The notes under the pieces: generated by a model | Databases searched by the model: none | What the model was told of the DNA's origin: nothing | Seen by the model: only the letters and a program-made list of their open reading frames with translations | Source of the DNA: Chloroherpetonaceae bacterium | Lineage (GTDB): Bacteria > Bacteroidota > Chlorobiia > Chlorobiales > Thermochlorobacteraceae | Reading direction: 5' to 3' | Assembly: GCA_033763895.1 (NCBI GenBank) | Contig: JANRJQ010000014.1 | Coordinates: 194,926 to 258,925, forward strand | Length of the DNA stretch: 64,000 nucleotides | Made by a program: the position numbers and the translations under genes | Shown: positions 27,599 through 36,928 of the stretch, in pieces | Layout: the number at the start of each line of letters is the position of its first letter | Position numbering within the stretch: the stretch's first letter is position 1

Positions 27599-28711
27599 TT
27601 ACAGACTTTGCAACTCCGCCTTGTGCAAATCACTGATACCCGCAGAACCCGTTAAAAACATCGCTGCTCTCAAATCATTTTCCCACGTCGTCAGTAATTG
27701 ATGAAGTGCATTCAGAGCCCCTGTTTCATCTAAAAGATCATTTGTCCCTTTGCGAAAAATGCATTTTAGAAACGGGGTGGCAGCCGCTGCGAGTGTAGCC
27801 CCTAAGGCAATTGATTTTGCCACATCCAATCCATTACGAATACCACCGGAAGCTATGATTTCGATGCCTTGATAATCAGGTTTTATCGCTTTAAGAGATT
27901 TAATTTCCATCAAGCATTCCGCGGTTGACATTCCCCATTCCAATAACTCTCGTCTTGCTTCGGGTGAAAACCGACGGTCTTCTCCGAAGGTGCCTTGATA
28001 TCGAATGGCCTCAACCCGTTGCCAGTTCGTTCCGCCCGAACCGGCGACATCAATCACCTTAACACCGGAATCCATCAATCGTTTTGCGGCTTTTGCAGAA
28101 ATGCCGTTGCCAACTTCTTTTGCAATGATTGGCTCCGGAATCGATTTGGCAAGCCCTTCGATTTTGGAGAGTAATCCGAAAAATGCGGTGTTTCCTTCCG
28201 GTTGAAAAAGTTCTTGCACCGCATTGAGGTGAATAATAAGGGCATCTGCGCGAATTAAATCAATAATCCTACGAATTTCTTTTACACCCATTTTACCAGC
28301 CACTTCGGGAGCGCCAATATTGGCGAAAATCATTGCATTTGGTGCTGCCTTTCTTAATACCGAATAACTTTCTTTGTATTTTTCAGATTCGAGCGTTTGC
28401 CGCATACTTCCTACGCCCAATGGGATGTTTTGCGTTTCGGCAAATAACGCAAAGTATCGGTTGATTTTTTCTGCGGCTTCATAACCCCCGGTCATCGAGG
28501 AAATCATGAATGGGCGATTCAATTTTCGTTCAAGAAATATTGTTTCTAATGATACGGAATCATGATTCACCTCTGGCACAGCCAAATGCTTAAATCGGAG
28601 GGATTCAAAACCGCTTTGAACTTCTTGAAATGAGACTTGCTCACCAAGACACAGTTCCACATGCTCTGCCTTACGCCGCGATGTATTGACGCTGTTTTCA
28701 GGTTTTGTCAT
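27599..28711 (-). CDS. fni: Isopentenyl-diphosphate delta-isomerase, type 2
   Basis: FMN-dependent IDI-2, interconverting isopentenyl and dimethylallyl diphosphate for isoprenoid synthesis, 370 residues. The start of homology RKAEHVELC, the flavin-site MISSMTGG and GVGSMRQ, the NGISAKAAKRLMDSGVKVIDVAGSGGT-type phosphate region and ASGGIRNGLDVAK are all clear. It is transcribed alone, convergent with the tyrosine kinase. Use of type 2 rather than type 1 isomerase is not unusual in bacteria. Confidence 0.95.
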   Translation of the reverse strand: MTKPENSVNTSRRKAEHVELCLGEQVSFQEVQSGFESLRFKHLAVPEVNHDSVSLETIFLERKLNRPFMISSMTGGYEAAEKINRYFALFAETQNIPLGVGSMRQTLESEKYKESYSVLRKAAPNAMIFANIGAPEVAGKMGVKEIRRIIDLIRADALIIHLNAVQELFQPEGNTAFFGLLSKIEGLAKSIPEPIIAKEVGNGISAKAAKRLMDSGVKVIDVAGSGGTNWQRVEAIRYQGTFGEDRRFSPEARRELLEWGMSTAECLMEIKSLKAIKPDYQGIEIIASGGIRNGLDVAKSIALGATLAAAATPFLKCIFRKGTNDLLDETGALNALHQLLTTWENDLRAAMFLTGSAGISDLHKAELQSL

Positions 28712-28860
28712 TAGATAAATGGAAAAACCTTTTGAATTGCTTAATTTGTAAGTTTAATTTCATTTTTACTGGTAACCCTCTGGTCAAAAATAAAATTGAT
28801 GCATGAATTTATTTCACAATAAGTTAAGACTTAAGTAATCGACTCTCGTCAAATTCTGAA

Positions 28861-29934
28861 ATGATCCTAACGGATACGAATAAACCTGTTCGCGAGGCAA
28901 TGGAACTTTGGGATCCATTTGTATCGCTCATTGAAAGTAGTGAAAATTTTATCCTTTCCACTCACGAAAACTCCGATGGCGACGGCCTAGGCAGTGAATC
29001 CGCATTGGCCGGGGTTCTCCGACAGTTGGGCAAAAATGTTACAATTCTTAACCCTACCCCGATTCCAAAAAACTACCAGTTTCTTCCTTTGCTTCGCGAT
29101 GCCGAAATCTTCGCCGAATCTTATCAAGGCCACAAACGACTTCTTTCTGATGCCGATGCCTTTTTCTTGCTCGACACCAATCGCCTTTCAAGAACCCGCG
29201 GAATTGAGCCGCTTGTTCGCCACAACCGCGAGCACGGAATGCTTCGCGTGGTATGTATTGATCATCACCTTGACCCAGAGGATTTTTCGGATTTGGCCAT
29301 TTGCCAAAGTTATGCCGCTGCCACGGGCGAGTTGGTTTATGAATTGGTCAAAGCGTTGGAGCAACACTACGCAACGCCGCTCATTACCCGCGAAGTCGCT
29401 GTTGGCCTTTATACCGCTATTATGACCGATACAGCTTCATTTAAATTACCAAAAACGTCTCCTCATCTCCACCGAATTACCGCCGAGTTACTTGACACGG
29501 GAATCACCCCAATGTCTATTCACGAAAAAATTTATAACACCTATACTGTTGGCGTTATGCAGCTGATTGGCACCAGTATGCAAAGTGTGGTTCAAATTGC
29601 CAATGGAAAAGTATCATTTATCAGTGTTACACAGTCGCTTTTAAAGAAAACGGGAACTGGAATTGCCGATACCGAAAAGCTCACAGAATATTTAATGGGA
29701 ATGCCTGAAACTGAATTGGGAATTCTTTTTATTGAATTACCGGACGGTAAAACAAAAATCAGTTTCCGCTCTCGTGGCGATATCGCCGTTAACAAGTTAG
29801 CCGCACAATATGGCGGTGGTGGGCACAAAAATGCCGCGGGATGCACGGCACCATTTCCTTTAGAGACGGCCATTAAGACAATCTCAGCAGAAGCATCTTC
29901 CATTGTTTCTCTTTCATCTGCACTTTTTAACTAA
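28861..29934 (+). CDS. nrnA: DHH-family oligoribonuclease/pAp phosphatase
   Basis: NrnA-like phosphoesterase of 357 residues that degrades short oligoribonucleotides and 3'-phosphoadenosine 5'-phosphate. Visible: THENSDGDGLGSE (motif I), LLDTN (motif II), DHH in VCIDHHLDP (motif III), and the DHHA1 domain ending in YGGGGHKNAAGC. Translation begins at ATG 28861; pepA starts 31 bases after its stop on the same strand. Confidence 0.93.
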   Translation: MILTDTNKPVREAMELWDPFVSLIESSENFILSTHENSDGDGLGSESALAGVLRQLGKNVTILNPTPIPKNYQFLPLLRDAEIFAESYQGHKRLLSDADAFFLLDTNRLSRTRGIEPLVRHNREHGMLRVVCIDHHLDPEDFSDLAICQSYAAATGELVYELVKALEQHYATPLITREVAVGLYTAIMTDTASFKLPKTSPHLHRITAELLDTGITPMSIHEKIYNTYTVGVMQLIGTSMQSVVQIANGKVSFISVTQSLLKKTGTGIADTEKLTEYLMGMPETELGILFIELPDGKTKISFRSRGDIAVNKLAAQYGGGGHKNAAGCTAPFPLETAIKTISAEASSIVSLSSALFN

Positions 29935-29965
29935 ACTTTTTTCAGTAATCCAATCACCATTTGAC

Positions 29966-31480
29966 ATGAAATTTATTGTTTCTAAAAGCTCAAGCTCGGC
30001 GTCGCTTGATGCAGTTGCTTTTTTTATCGCAAAAGCCCATTTGAAAGACGAGCTATCAGCAATTGCAAAATTAACCGGGAATTCGCTTGAAGGTTTGAAA
30101 TCTGATTTTCACGCCAAGGAGGGCGAGGTCTCTGTTATATATAACAATGAAACATCGCTTAAATCCCCGCGGGTTTTTCTTTTAGGGCTTGGTGAAAAAG
30201 TTACCCTTGACGCTCTTCGAGCCTCTTCGCAATCTTTTGCACGACGCCTACGGGAACTCAAACTCGCTAAAGTCGCACTCGACTTTTCCAAAGCCCAGCA
30301 ATTTGCTTCTGATTCCTCCGAATCGGTTTCATATCTCGCACAAGCAATTACAGAAGGTTTCATTTTTGGTGCTTACGATTATACCCTCAAAACGGATAAT
30401 GTGGATGCACTGAAAGGAAAGAAAAGCACCGCCCCGAAGTTTGATTTTAAGGATGTGACTCTGCTTTGCGATGATGCCTCAATGCAACAAGCAAAAGAAG
30501 GCGTTTCAGTTGGTGAAATTATTGGCAGCAGCCAATCGATGGTTCGAGATTTGATTAATGCTCCAAGCAATTACCTCAGTGCCACCGACCTTGCCAACGC
30601 TGCAAAGTCTTCAGGGAAAAAGTATGGATATACGGTTACTGTTTTCGATAAAAAGAAAATTCATGCCCTTAAAATGGGTGGTCTTATTGGGGTGAATCAA
30701 GGAAGCACCGAACCGCCAACTTTTTCAATTCTTGAATACAAGCCTAAGAATGCCAAGAAAACCATTGCGATTGTTGGCAAAGGCGTCACGTTTGATACTG
30801 GCGGGATTTCAATCAAGCCGGCAGATAATATGGGGGATATGAAGTCGGATATGTCTGGGGCAGCGGATGTAATTGGCGCCGTAGAAGTTGCTGCTAGATT
30901 GAAACTTCCCGTTCATGTTGTTGGCATTATTCCTGCAACCGATAATAAGCCGAGCGGCTCAGCTCAAAACCCCGGAGATGTGCTCACCACATACGCCGGC
31001 ATCACGGTTGAAGTTGATAATACCGATGCAGAGGGTCGGTTGATATTAGCTGATGCACTTACCTACGCCAAAGAGCAGTTTCAGCCCGATACTATCATTG
31101 ACTTAGCGACATTAACTGGAGCTTGTGTAATTGCCCTCGGCTATCAAGCCGCAGGAATGTTTACCAATAATGATGCTTTAGCCGAACGACTAAGCAAGGC
31201 CGGATTTCGTTCCGGTGAAAAGGTTTGGCGTATGCCGCTTTGGGAAGAATATGATAAACAAATCAAATCTGATATCGCCGATGTCAAAAACACCGGTGGA
31301 CGCGGCGCAGGGGCTGTCACCGCGGCTAAGTTTTTAGAAAAATTTATTGGCGATCATCCTTCGTGGGCACACTTAGATATTGCTGGACCTTCTTTTCCTT
31401 CGATGGGCTCAAGCGGCTCACGAGGCAGCTCCGGTTTTGGTGTCAGGCTTCTTGCAGAAGCATTACGGCAATGGAATTAA
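29966..31480 (+). CDS. pepA: Leucyl aminopeptidase (M17)
   Basis: Two-metal cytosolic aminopeptidase, 504 residues. The catalytic domain shows VGKGVTFDTGGISIKP, MKSDMSGAA and NTDAEGRLILADAL, carrying the metal ligands and the catalytic Lys and Arg. ATG 29966 is preferred to ATG 29903, because the latter adds 21 residues that overlap nrnA and do not fit the family. A terminator follows at 31505. It likely recycles peptides. Confidence 0.95.
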   Translation: MKFIVSKSSSSASLDAVAFFIAKAHLKDELSAIAKLTGNSLEGLKSDFHAKEGEVSVIYNNETSLKSPRVFLLGLGEKVTLDALRASSQSFARRLRELKLAKVALDFSKAQQFASDSSESVSYLAQAITEGFIFGAYDYTLKTDNVDALKGKKSTAPKFDFKDVTLLCDDASMQQAKEGVSVGEIIGSSQSMVRDLINAPSNYLSATDLANAAKSSGKKYGYTVTVFDKKKIHALKMGGLIGVNQGSTEPPTFSILEYKPKNAKKTIAIVGKGVTFDTGGISIKPADNMGDMKSDMSGAADVIGAVEVAARLKLPVHVVGIIPATDNKPSGSAQNPGDVLTTYAGITVEVDNTDAEGRLILADALTYAKEQFQPDTIIDLATLTGACVIALGYQAAGMFTNNDALAERLSKAGFRSGEKVWRMPLWEEYDKQIKSDIADVKNTGGRGAGAVTAAKFLEKFIGDHPSWAHLDIAGPSFPSMGSSGSRGSSGFGVRLLAEALRQWN

Positions 31481-31504
31481 GATTGCGATGTTTCCGTTTA
31501 TTTT

Positions 31505-31531
31505 GAGGCGCTTGAAGCGCCTCTTTTTTTT
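31505..31531 (+). terminator. Rho-independent terminator after pepA
   Basis: GAGGCGC (31505-31511) and GCGCCTC (31517-31523) form a stem with a 5-base loop, followed by eight Ts. It ends the nrnA-pepA transcript. Confidence 0.92.
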
Positions 31532-31591
31532 CTCAGTTTCTTTTTTTTATTCACCGAGAATTTTTCGATTTAGGCGTAATGGAATTTCAGT

Positions 31592-33412
31592 ATGCGTATT
31601 TTTCATAAACTGCTGCTTTCTTTTTTAACGGTTGGGATTGGAGCCACGGTTGTTATTAGTTTTCTTTTCTACCGAGATTCAAAAGAAGCACTTCTCAATC
31701 GTGCTTTTGAACAGCTTTCATCCGTCAAAACGCTTAAGTCGAAAAAGATTGAAGACATTCTTCGTGGCTCTGTAGAGGAAGCCAAGGTCTGGCGTTTAGC
31801 TGTTCATGAAGCTCGCAAAACACGCGCTCAAACTGATTCAACCATTTTTTTATTTGATCCGGGGCTTACACCGCTCGATTCAATTGATAAAGACCCGATT
31901 CTTTTATCTGCCGCCAAAGAGACTGTTTTTTTACTTCTTCGCGAGGGTCGATTAAGCAACCCAAAATCGATTCAAGCTTTGAACCAAGAACCTTTAGCTT
32001 TAATTGCAATTTCAGACGTGAGGCTTCATCCCTCAACCGGTGAGCCATTGATCTTTGCTGTTTGCTCATTTGATAGTGGTTTTGCCGCAAAATCCGTTTC
32101 ATTTTCTCGATTGGAAAGTGTCCTCTTGGAGCGAAGCGGGCTTGGCGAATCCGGAGAAAGTTATCTTGTCGGCCCCGATTTCAAAATGCGCTCTCAATCT
32201 CGTTTTTTTTCTGAATCGACTGTCATGAAAACGGAGGTTTCAACAGCGGCGGTTCAATCTGCCTTTGCTCACGGTGATGGGTATATGATTACGAATGATT
32301 ATCGCGAAGTTCAGGTCATGAGTTCTTTCACGGCGATTAATGTCCCTTTTGGGCCGAAATGGATTTTGCTTTCTGAAATTGACGTTTCGGAAGTGATGAT
32401 TCCGTTTGAGCAAAGCTCAAAAAAAATTCTTCTGACAGGGTTTATGGTTGTAGTGATCGTTACTTTGGGTTCTTTTTTTATCGCCCGTCATCTTTCTTTG
32501 CCTCTTTTACAACTCAGCCGATTAACTGATAACTTGGCGCAAGGAATTTTAGAATTTGAGCTTCACCCAATAACACAGCGAAAGGATGAAATCGGCGATT
32601 CCGCACGATCCCTTGCCCGATTGCTTCAAGCACTTCGTCAAACACGCGACTTTGCCGTTGAAGTCGGTAAGGGAAATTTTGATACACCGTTTCACCCTCT
32701 TGGCCTAAAAGATGAAACTGGGATAGCTCTTGAAAAAATGAAGCGTGAACTAAAGCGGCTCGCAGAAATTGCAGAACACGAACGGTTAATGAAAACCGCA
32801 GCCCTGTTAGAAGGGGAGGAATCTGAACGAAAAAGGGTGTCTCGTGAATTGCACGACGGGTTAGGCCAAATCTTAACGGCCATTCAATTTCAAATTCAAT
32901 CACTTCCGGAAAGTGAAAAACGGCAAGAACTCCTGCATTTGCTTTATGATGCCATCGAAGAAGTGAAGTTGCTTTCTTACAACCTGATGCCAAGGGTACT
33001 TGTTGATTTTGGCTTAAGAGCCGCGCTCCAAAAACTTTCGCTTGAAACTGCAAAACATACCGCGATTCCCATTCGTTTTGAAAGCAATGTGCCTACCGAC
33101 AAAAGATTTTCCGAACCGCTTGAAATCGGTTTATTCCGAATTGCCCAAGAAGCCATCAACAATGCCGTTAAGCACGCTAATACCGGGTCTCTATCCGTCA
33201 AGTTTTTATTAAACGATAATCGATTAAGTTTGTCAATCAGTGATAAAGGAAAAGGTATCGGAGAAGGAATATTTTCGGCTGAAAATCGCAAAGGCAATGG
33301 GCTTAGAAATATGGAAGAACGAGCTAAAATATTGGGTGCGGCGTTTTCAATTCACTCGACCCCAGAACAAGGCACAGAAGTGCGACTTAGTGTCAGTGAA
33401 ATATCGATATGA
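31592..33412 (+). CDS. NarL-type sensor histidine kinase (HisKA_3)
   Basis: A protein of 606 residues. An N-terminal membrane helix (about 7-27), an extracytoplasmic sensor region (about 28-285), a second helix (about 287-308) and a HAMP domain (about 310-365) precede the kinase. The phospho-acceptor is the His in RKRVSRELHDGLGQ, and the C-terminal ATPase has NAVKHA, DKGKGIG and GNGLRNMEERA. The stop overlaps the response regulator start by 4 bases, so they are a cognate pair. The signal is unknown. Confidence 0.93.
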   Translation: MRIFHKLLLSFLTVGIGATVVISFLFYRDSKEALLNRAFEQLSSVKTLKSKKIEDILRGSVEEAKVWRLAVHEARKTRAQTDSTIFLFDPGLTPLDSIDKDPILLSAAKETVFLLLREGRLSNPKSIQALNQEPLALIAISDVRLHPSTGEPLIFAVCSFDSGFAAKSVSFSRLESVLLERSGLGESGESYLVGPDFKMRSQSRFFSESTVMKTEVSTAAVQSAFAHGDGYMITNDYREVQVMSSFTAINVPFGPKWILLSEIDVSEVMIPFEQSSKKILLTGFMVVVIVTLGSFFIARHLSLPLLQLSRLTDNLAQGILEFELHPITQRKDEIGDSARSLARLLQALRQTRDFAVEVGKGNFDTPFHPLGLKDETGIALEKMKRELKRLAEIAEHERLMKTAALLEGEESERKRVSRELHDGLGQILTAIQFQIQSLPESEKRQELLHLLYDAIEEVKLLSYNLMPRVLVDFGLRAALQKLSLETAKHTAIPIRFESNVPTDKRFSEPLEIGLFRIAQEAINNAVKHANTGSLSVKFLLNDNRLSLSISDKGKGIGEGIFSAENRKGNGLRNMEERAKILGAAFSIHSTPEQGTEVRLSVSEISI

Positions 33413-34077
33413 AAAAGAAACCTTCAATTCGCATCGCTATCGCCGATGACCATCGGCTTGTACGTGACGGTATTAAATCGTTGCTACACCAAAATGAGCG
33501 TATCGAAATTATTGGAGAAGCTGAAGACGGCGAAGCCGCGGCAAAGATTGCAGAAATCAAAAAGCCGGAAATTTTTTTACTTGATATTTCGATGCCTGTA
33601 TTAAATGGTTTAGAGGCTCTTAAAGCCATTCGAATTCTTTCACCAAACACAAGAGTTTTAATGCTATCGATGCACGAAGAGCCCGAGTATATCATTAAAA
33701 GCCTTAAGCTTGGTGCGAGCGGTTATTTGCTAAAAAGTGTTGAAGAAAAGGAGTTAAGGCATGCGATTGAAGAAGTTTATCTCGGTAAAATCTATCTGCA
33801 ATCGGGTATTGCTCAAGGGGTTTTAGAGCGAATGACAAAAGCGCAAGAAGGTGAAGAAAAATTAACCCCTCCAGAAGTGCCGGCGTTATCTTCAAGAGAG
33901 CGGCAGGTTTTGGAAGGAATCGTTTCGGGTCTCTCGGCCAAACAAATTGCAACAAAGCTTTTCATAAGCCCACGAACGGTTGAAGTTCACCGCGCCAATA
34001 TTTCAAGAAAACTTGGGGCACAGAATACGGCTGAATTGGTTAAGATTGCCATTCAATTCGGGTTGATAGAGTCGTGA
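33409..34077 (+). CDS. NarL/FixJ-family response regulator
   Basis: A protein of 222 residues. The receiver has the acidic pair ADDH, the phospho-acceptor Asp in FLLDISMP and conserved Lys in YLLKS. The C-terminal LuxR-type helix-turn-helix shows LSSRERQVLEGI, SAKQIATKLFISPRTVEVHRANI and ends near the stop. Paired with the kinase by a 4-base overlap. Its target genes cannot be told from the window. Confidence 0.95.
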   Translation: MKKKPSIRIAIADDHRLVRDGIKSLLHQNERIEIIGEAEDGEAAAKIAEIKKPEIFLLDISMPVLNGLEALKAIRILSPNTRVLMLSMHEEPEYIIKSLKLGASGYLLKSVEEKELRHAIEEVYLGKIYLQSGIAQGVLERMTKAQEGEEKLTPPEVPALSSRERQVLEGIVSGLSAKQIATKLFISPRTVEVHRANISRKLGAQNTAELVKIAIQFGLIES

Positions 34078-34309
34078 TGTTCATTTGTGACAGTTGACTC
34101 ACGAAAAAACCTTTGAAATTTACTTGATTTATAAGAAAAATACTGTATTTTGATTTTAATTCAGCACTCTTCCAAACAAGGCGTGTGCACCCCTCATGAA
34201 TTAAATTTCAATAAAGCCCATTTTTTCCTCTTACCCACTTAGGGTAATTTTATATTTTTTGTCAAACATTTGAATTCAATCTTTAACCGATAAAAAAGGA
34301 ATTGCAAAA

Positions 34310-34909
34310 ATGACGCTGCCAAAAGGGATCAAAATTCTTGAAACCCCAAATCCAGAGTCTGAAGGAGGAAGTATCCTTTACGGCTATGCTGTTACGATTA
34401 ATCGTAATGGAAAAGATTACCGTAAACAATTTTCCGTCAAAAAGATGAAGACCAAAGAAAAGGCGCTTGAAGCCGCCCTTTCTTTTTACAATAGAATGAT
34501 GGAAACGCTTCCGCCAAAAATTGTAAAACCCTTTGCTGCCTTCCACTCTCGCAATCAAACCGGGGTTATAGGGGTTCGCAGATTTTGTAATGAACGGCAA
34601 AAGGGCGATAAGATTTACAAAGACGAAGCCTATCGAGCGACGGTTTACATTGCGCCCTATAAACAAATCTCAAAGCGATTTTCCATCGGTAAGCACGGTG
34701 AAGAAAAGGCTTTCCTTTTAGCCATTGAGTGGCGCGAAGAAAAGATTCAAGAGCAGTTGGATAAATATACTTCGATAGTTGACCCGGAGGCTATGTCGCA
34801 ATGGAAGGCTGAATTTGAAAAACAAAAGCTTGATGCAAGAAGATATAAATCGCTTTTGCCGGAAGATATCAAACGGGCCGAATCATCGGCTGAAGGCCAA
34901 CCCTCGTAA
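34310..34909 (+). CDS. AP2-like DNA-binding protein
   Basis: A protein of 199 residues without a known enzymatic domain. Residues about 80-145 ([44 protein letters not shown]) follow the three-strand-plus-helix AP2/ERF DNA-binding pattern. Residues about 20-65 ([22 protein letters not shown] then a helix) look like a second, more divergent copy. The rest is a charged helical tail. In bacteria AP2 domains are often joined to HNH endonucleases; none is present here. guaA starts 20 bases downstream, so co-transcription is possible. Confidence 0.6.
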   Translation: MTLPKGIKILETPNPESEGGSILYGYAVTINRNGKDYRKQFSVKKMKTKEKALEAALSFYNRMMETLPPKIVKPFAAFHSRNQTGVIGVRRFCNERQKGDKIYKDEAYRATVYIAPYKQISKRFSIGKHGEEKAFLLAIEWREEKIQEQLDKYTSIVDPEAMSQWKAEFEKQKLDARRYKSLLPEDIKRAESSAEGQPS

Positions 34910-34929
34910 ATCAGCAAAAGCGCACCCAC

Positions 34930-36450
34930 ATGATGAATAAGGTTTTGATTCTCGACTTTGGTTCTCAATATACTCAGCTCATTGCCCGACGTACACGAGA
35001 GCTTGGGGTATATTCTGAAATTATGCCTTATCACACTGGGCTGAATAAGATTCGAGAATTTGCTCCAAAAGCTATTATTTTATCTGGCGGTCCGGCAAGT
35101 GTTTATGAGCGATTTGCTCCCTTACCCGACAAAGCCCTTTTTACAATGCAAATTCCAATACTTGGCATTTGCTATGGCCTGCAAGCCATTGCTCAACACT
35201 TTAAGGGAAAAGTTCAATCAGCAAAAAAGCGAGAGTTTGGGCGAGCCATAATGCGGGTCACGAAGCCCTCTTTGCTCTTGAAAGGCATCGGCGAAAGTGC
35301 TGTGTGGATGTCTCACGGTGATAAAGTATCAGTATTACCTCCCGAATTTATCATTACCGCTGAAAGTGAGAATTCCGAATTTTGTGTGTTGGAGAATCAT
35401 GAGCGAAAGTGCTATGGTTTGCAATTTCATCCGGAAGTTCAACATACGGAACAAGGGAAGGCGATTCTTGCAAATTTTCTGTTTGAAATTTCGGGAATTG
35501 AACCCGATTGGTCAATGTCCGGTTTTATCGATTCTGAAATTGAACGAATTCAGTCTATTGCCGGAAAAGAGAAGGTTATTTGTGCGCTTTCGGGTGGGGT
35601 TGATTCAACTGTTGCGGCAACACTCGTCAGCAAAGCTATCGGTAAAAACCTTAAGTGCGTTTTTGTTGACAATGGACTCCTGCGGAAAAATGAAGCCAGT
35701 GAGGTGAAGAAACTTTTGAAATCGCTTGGGTTGAATCTCAAAACAGTAGATGCCTCTGCACTCTTTTTGAAACGCCTTAAAGGTGTGACTTCGCCGGAGG
35801 AGAAACGCAAGCGGATTGGGAAAGCTTTTATCGATGTTTTTGAATCAGAAATAAAATCCGAGAGGTTTTTGGTACAAGGCACTTTATACCCTGATGTTAT
35901 TGAAAGCGTGAGTGTTAAAGGGCCATCCCAAACCATCAAATCGCATCACAATGTAGGCGGTTTGCCAAAGCGAATGAAACTTAAACTGATAGAGCCGCTT
36001 CGTGAGCTATTTAAGGATGAAGTTCGTGCGGTGGGAAAAGCATTAGACATCCCTTCTGAAATTCTAGGAAGGCATCCGTTTCCGGGTCCCGGGCTCGCGG
36101 TTCGAGTGCTTGGGAGTGTAACGAAGGAGCGATGCGATGTGCTCAGAGAGGCCGATCATATTTTTATCAGCGAATTGAAATCAGCCGGTCTTTATCATCA
36201 AGTTTGGCAAGCCTTTGTTGTCCTTCTTCCGGTAAACTCGGTAGGCGTAATGGGCGATAACCGAACTTATGAAAATGCCGTTGCTTTAAGGGCAGTTTCT
36301 TCAACCGATGGAATGACGGCTGATTGGTCGCCCCTTCCAAATGATTTTTTAGCGAAGGTTTCAAATCGAATTATTAATGAGGTTCGCGGAATAAATCGCG
36401 TAACTTACGACATCAGCTCTAAGCCACCGGCAACAATTGAGTGGGAGTAG
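34930..36450 (+). CDS. guaA: GMP synthase (glutamine-hydrolysing)
   Basis: Converts XMP to GMP with glutamine as amino donor, 506 residues, normal length. The N-terminal glutaminase has [15 protein letters not shown], the nucleophile Cys in LGICYGLQ and the His-Glu of FHPEV. The synthetase has the P-loop SGGVDST, and the C-terminal dimerisation domain has [11 protein letters not shown] and [13 protein letters not shown]. Start at ATG 34930 or the adjacent ATG 34933. Confidence 0.97.
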   Translation: MMNKVLILDFGSQYTQLIARRTRELGVYSEIMPYHTGLNKIREFAPKAIILSGGPASVYERFAPLPDKALFTMQIPILGICYGLQAIAQHFKGKVQSAKKREFGRAIMRVTKPSLLLKGIGESAVWMSHGDKVSVLPPEFIITAESENSEFCVLENHERKCYGLQFHPEVQHTEQGKAILANFLFEISGIEPDWSMSGFIDSEIERIQSIAGKEKVICALSGGVDSTVAATLVSKAIGKNLKCVFVDNGLLRKNEASEVKKLLKSLGLNLKTVDASALFLKRLKGVTSPEEKRKRIGKAFIDVFESEIKSERFLVQGTLYPDVIESVSVKGPSQTIKSHHNVGGLPKRMKLKLIEPLRELFKDEVRAVGKALDIPSEILGRHPFPGPGLAVRVLGSVTKERCDVLREADHIFISELKSAGLYHQVWQAFVVLLPVNSVGVMGDNRTYENAVALRAVSSTDGMTADWSPLPNDFLAKVSNRIINEVRGINRVTYDISSKPPATIEWE

Positions 36451-36511
36451 TTGCGATTTTTAAACCGTTTTTTTTCAAAAATTAAATTTATTCATCGACC
36501 AATTTCATTTA

Positions 36512-36600
36512 TTCGGCGACGAAATTTGAGTGTTTGGCGATGATTTTCGAGTGTTCGGCGATTTTGATTGTTATAGATTGATAGATTTTGATAGATTGGT
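36512..36600. repeat. Three 21-bp tandem repeats followed by GATAGATT repeats
   Basis: The unit TTCGGCGA...GAGTG occurs at 36512-36532 and 36533-36553, and a third, diverged copy starts at 36554 (TTCGGCGA). Immediately after, AGATTGATAGATTTTGATAGATTGG is a set of short direct repeats. The block lies in the 478-base gap between guaA and the recombinase gene, just upstream of a strong terminator. No gene is seen in the gap. Confidence 0.75.
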
Positions 36601-36647
36601 GAATTGACTTTGTTTTTTTGGCTGTTACCTGCACCGTTATCCTCTTT

Positions 36648-36674
36648 GCCTGCATTCGTGCAGGCTTTTTTTTT
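36648..36674 (+). terminator. Terminator with TTCG tetraloop
   Basis: GCCTGCA (36648-36654) and TGCAGGC (36659-36665) enclose a TTCG loop and nine Ts follow. It lies about 200 bases after the guaA stop, so it ends either a long guaA 3' region or a separate short transcript that includes the 21-bp repeats. Confidence 0.93.
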
Positions 36675-36928
36675 CCCACATTTCATTTAATTCGAAAGAC
36701 ATTTCTAATCAATTTCTAAACAATTTTTAATCCTCTCTTAATCATCAATTGATTTTGAATTATTCAATACCTTCAGATATTATCAAATAGCCATTTTGAT
36801 TTCTGTTTATTTATTTTTGGCTATTTTTTTCTGTTTAATCGCATAAATAAAACAATTTCTTAACGATTTATTGATTGGCTGAAGTTCTCTTGTAGAGTAG
36901 TTTAGGGCACACGATTTTATAATTTTAT
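36675..36928. other. AT-rich intergenic region upstream of recombinase
   Basis: This stretch is very AT-rich, with runs of T and A and the repeated words AATCAATTTCTAAACAATTT and ATTGATTTTGAATTATTC. It presumably holds the recombinase promoter. I see no open frame, RNA gene or clear inverted repeat. Confidence 0.35.

Noticed and set aside
30109-30363. Antisense frames within pepA and neighbouring genes
   Set aside because: Shadow frames in well-supported coding sequence, with no ribosome-binding or protein evidence.
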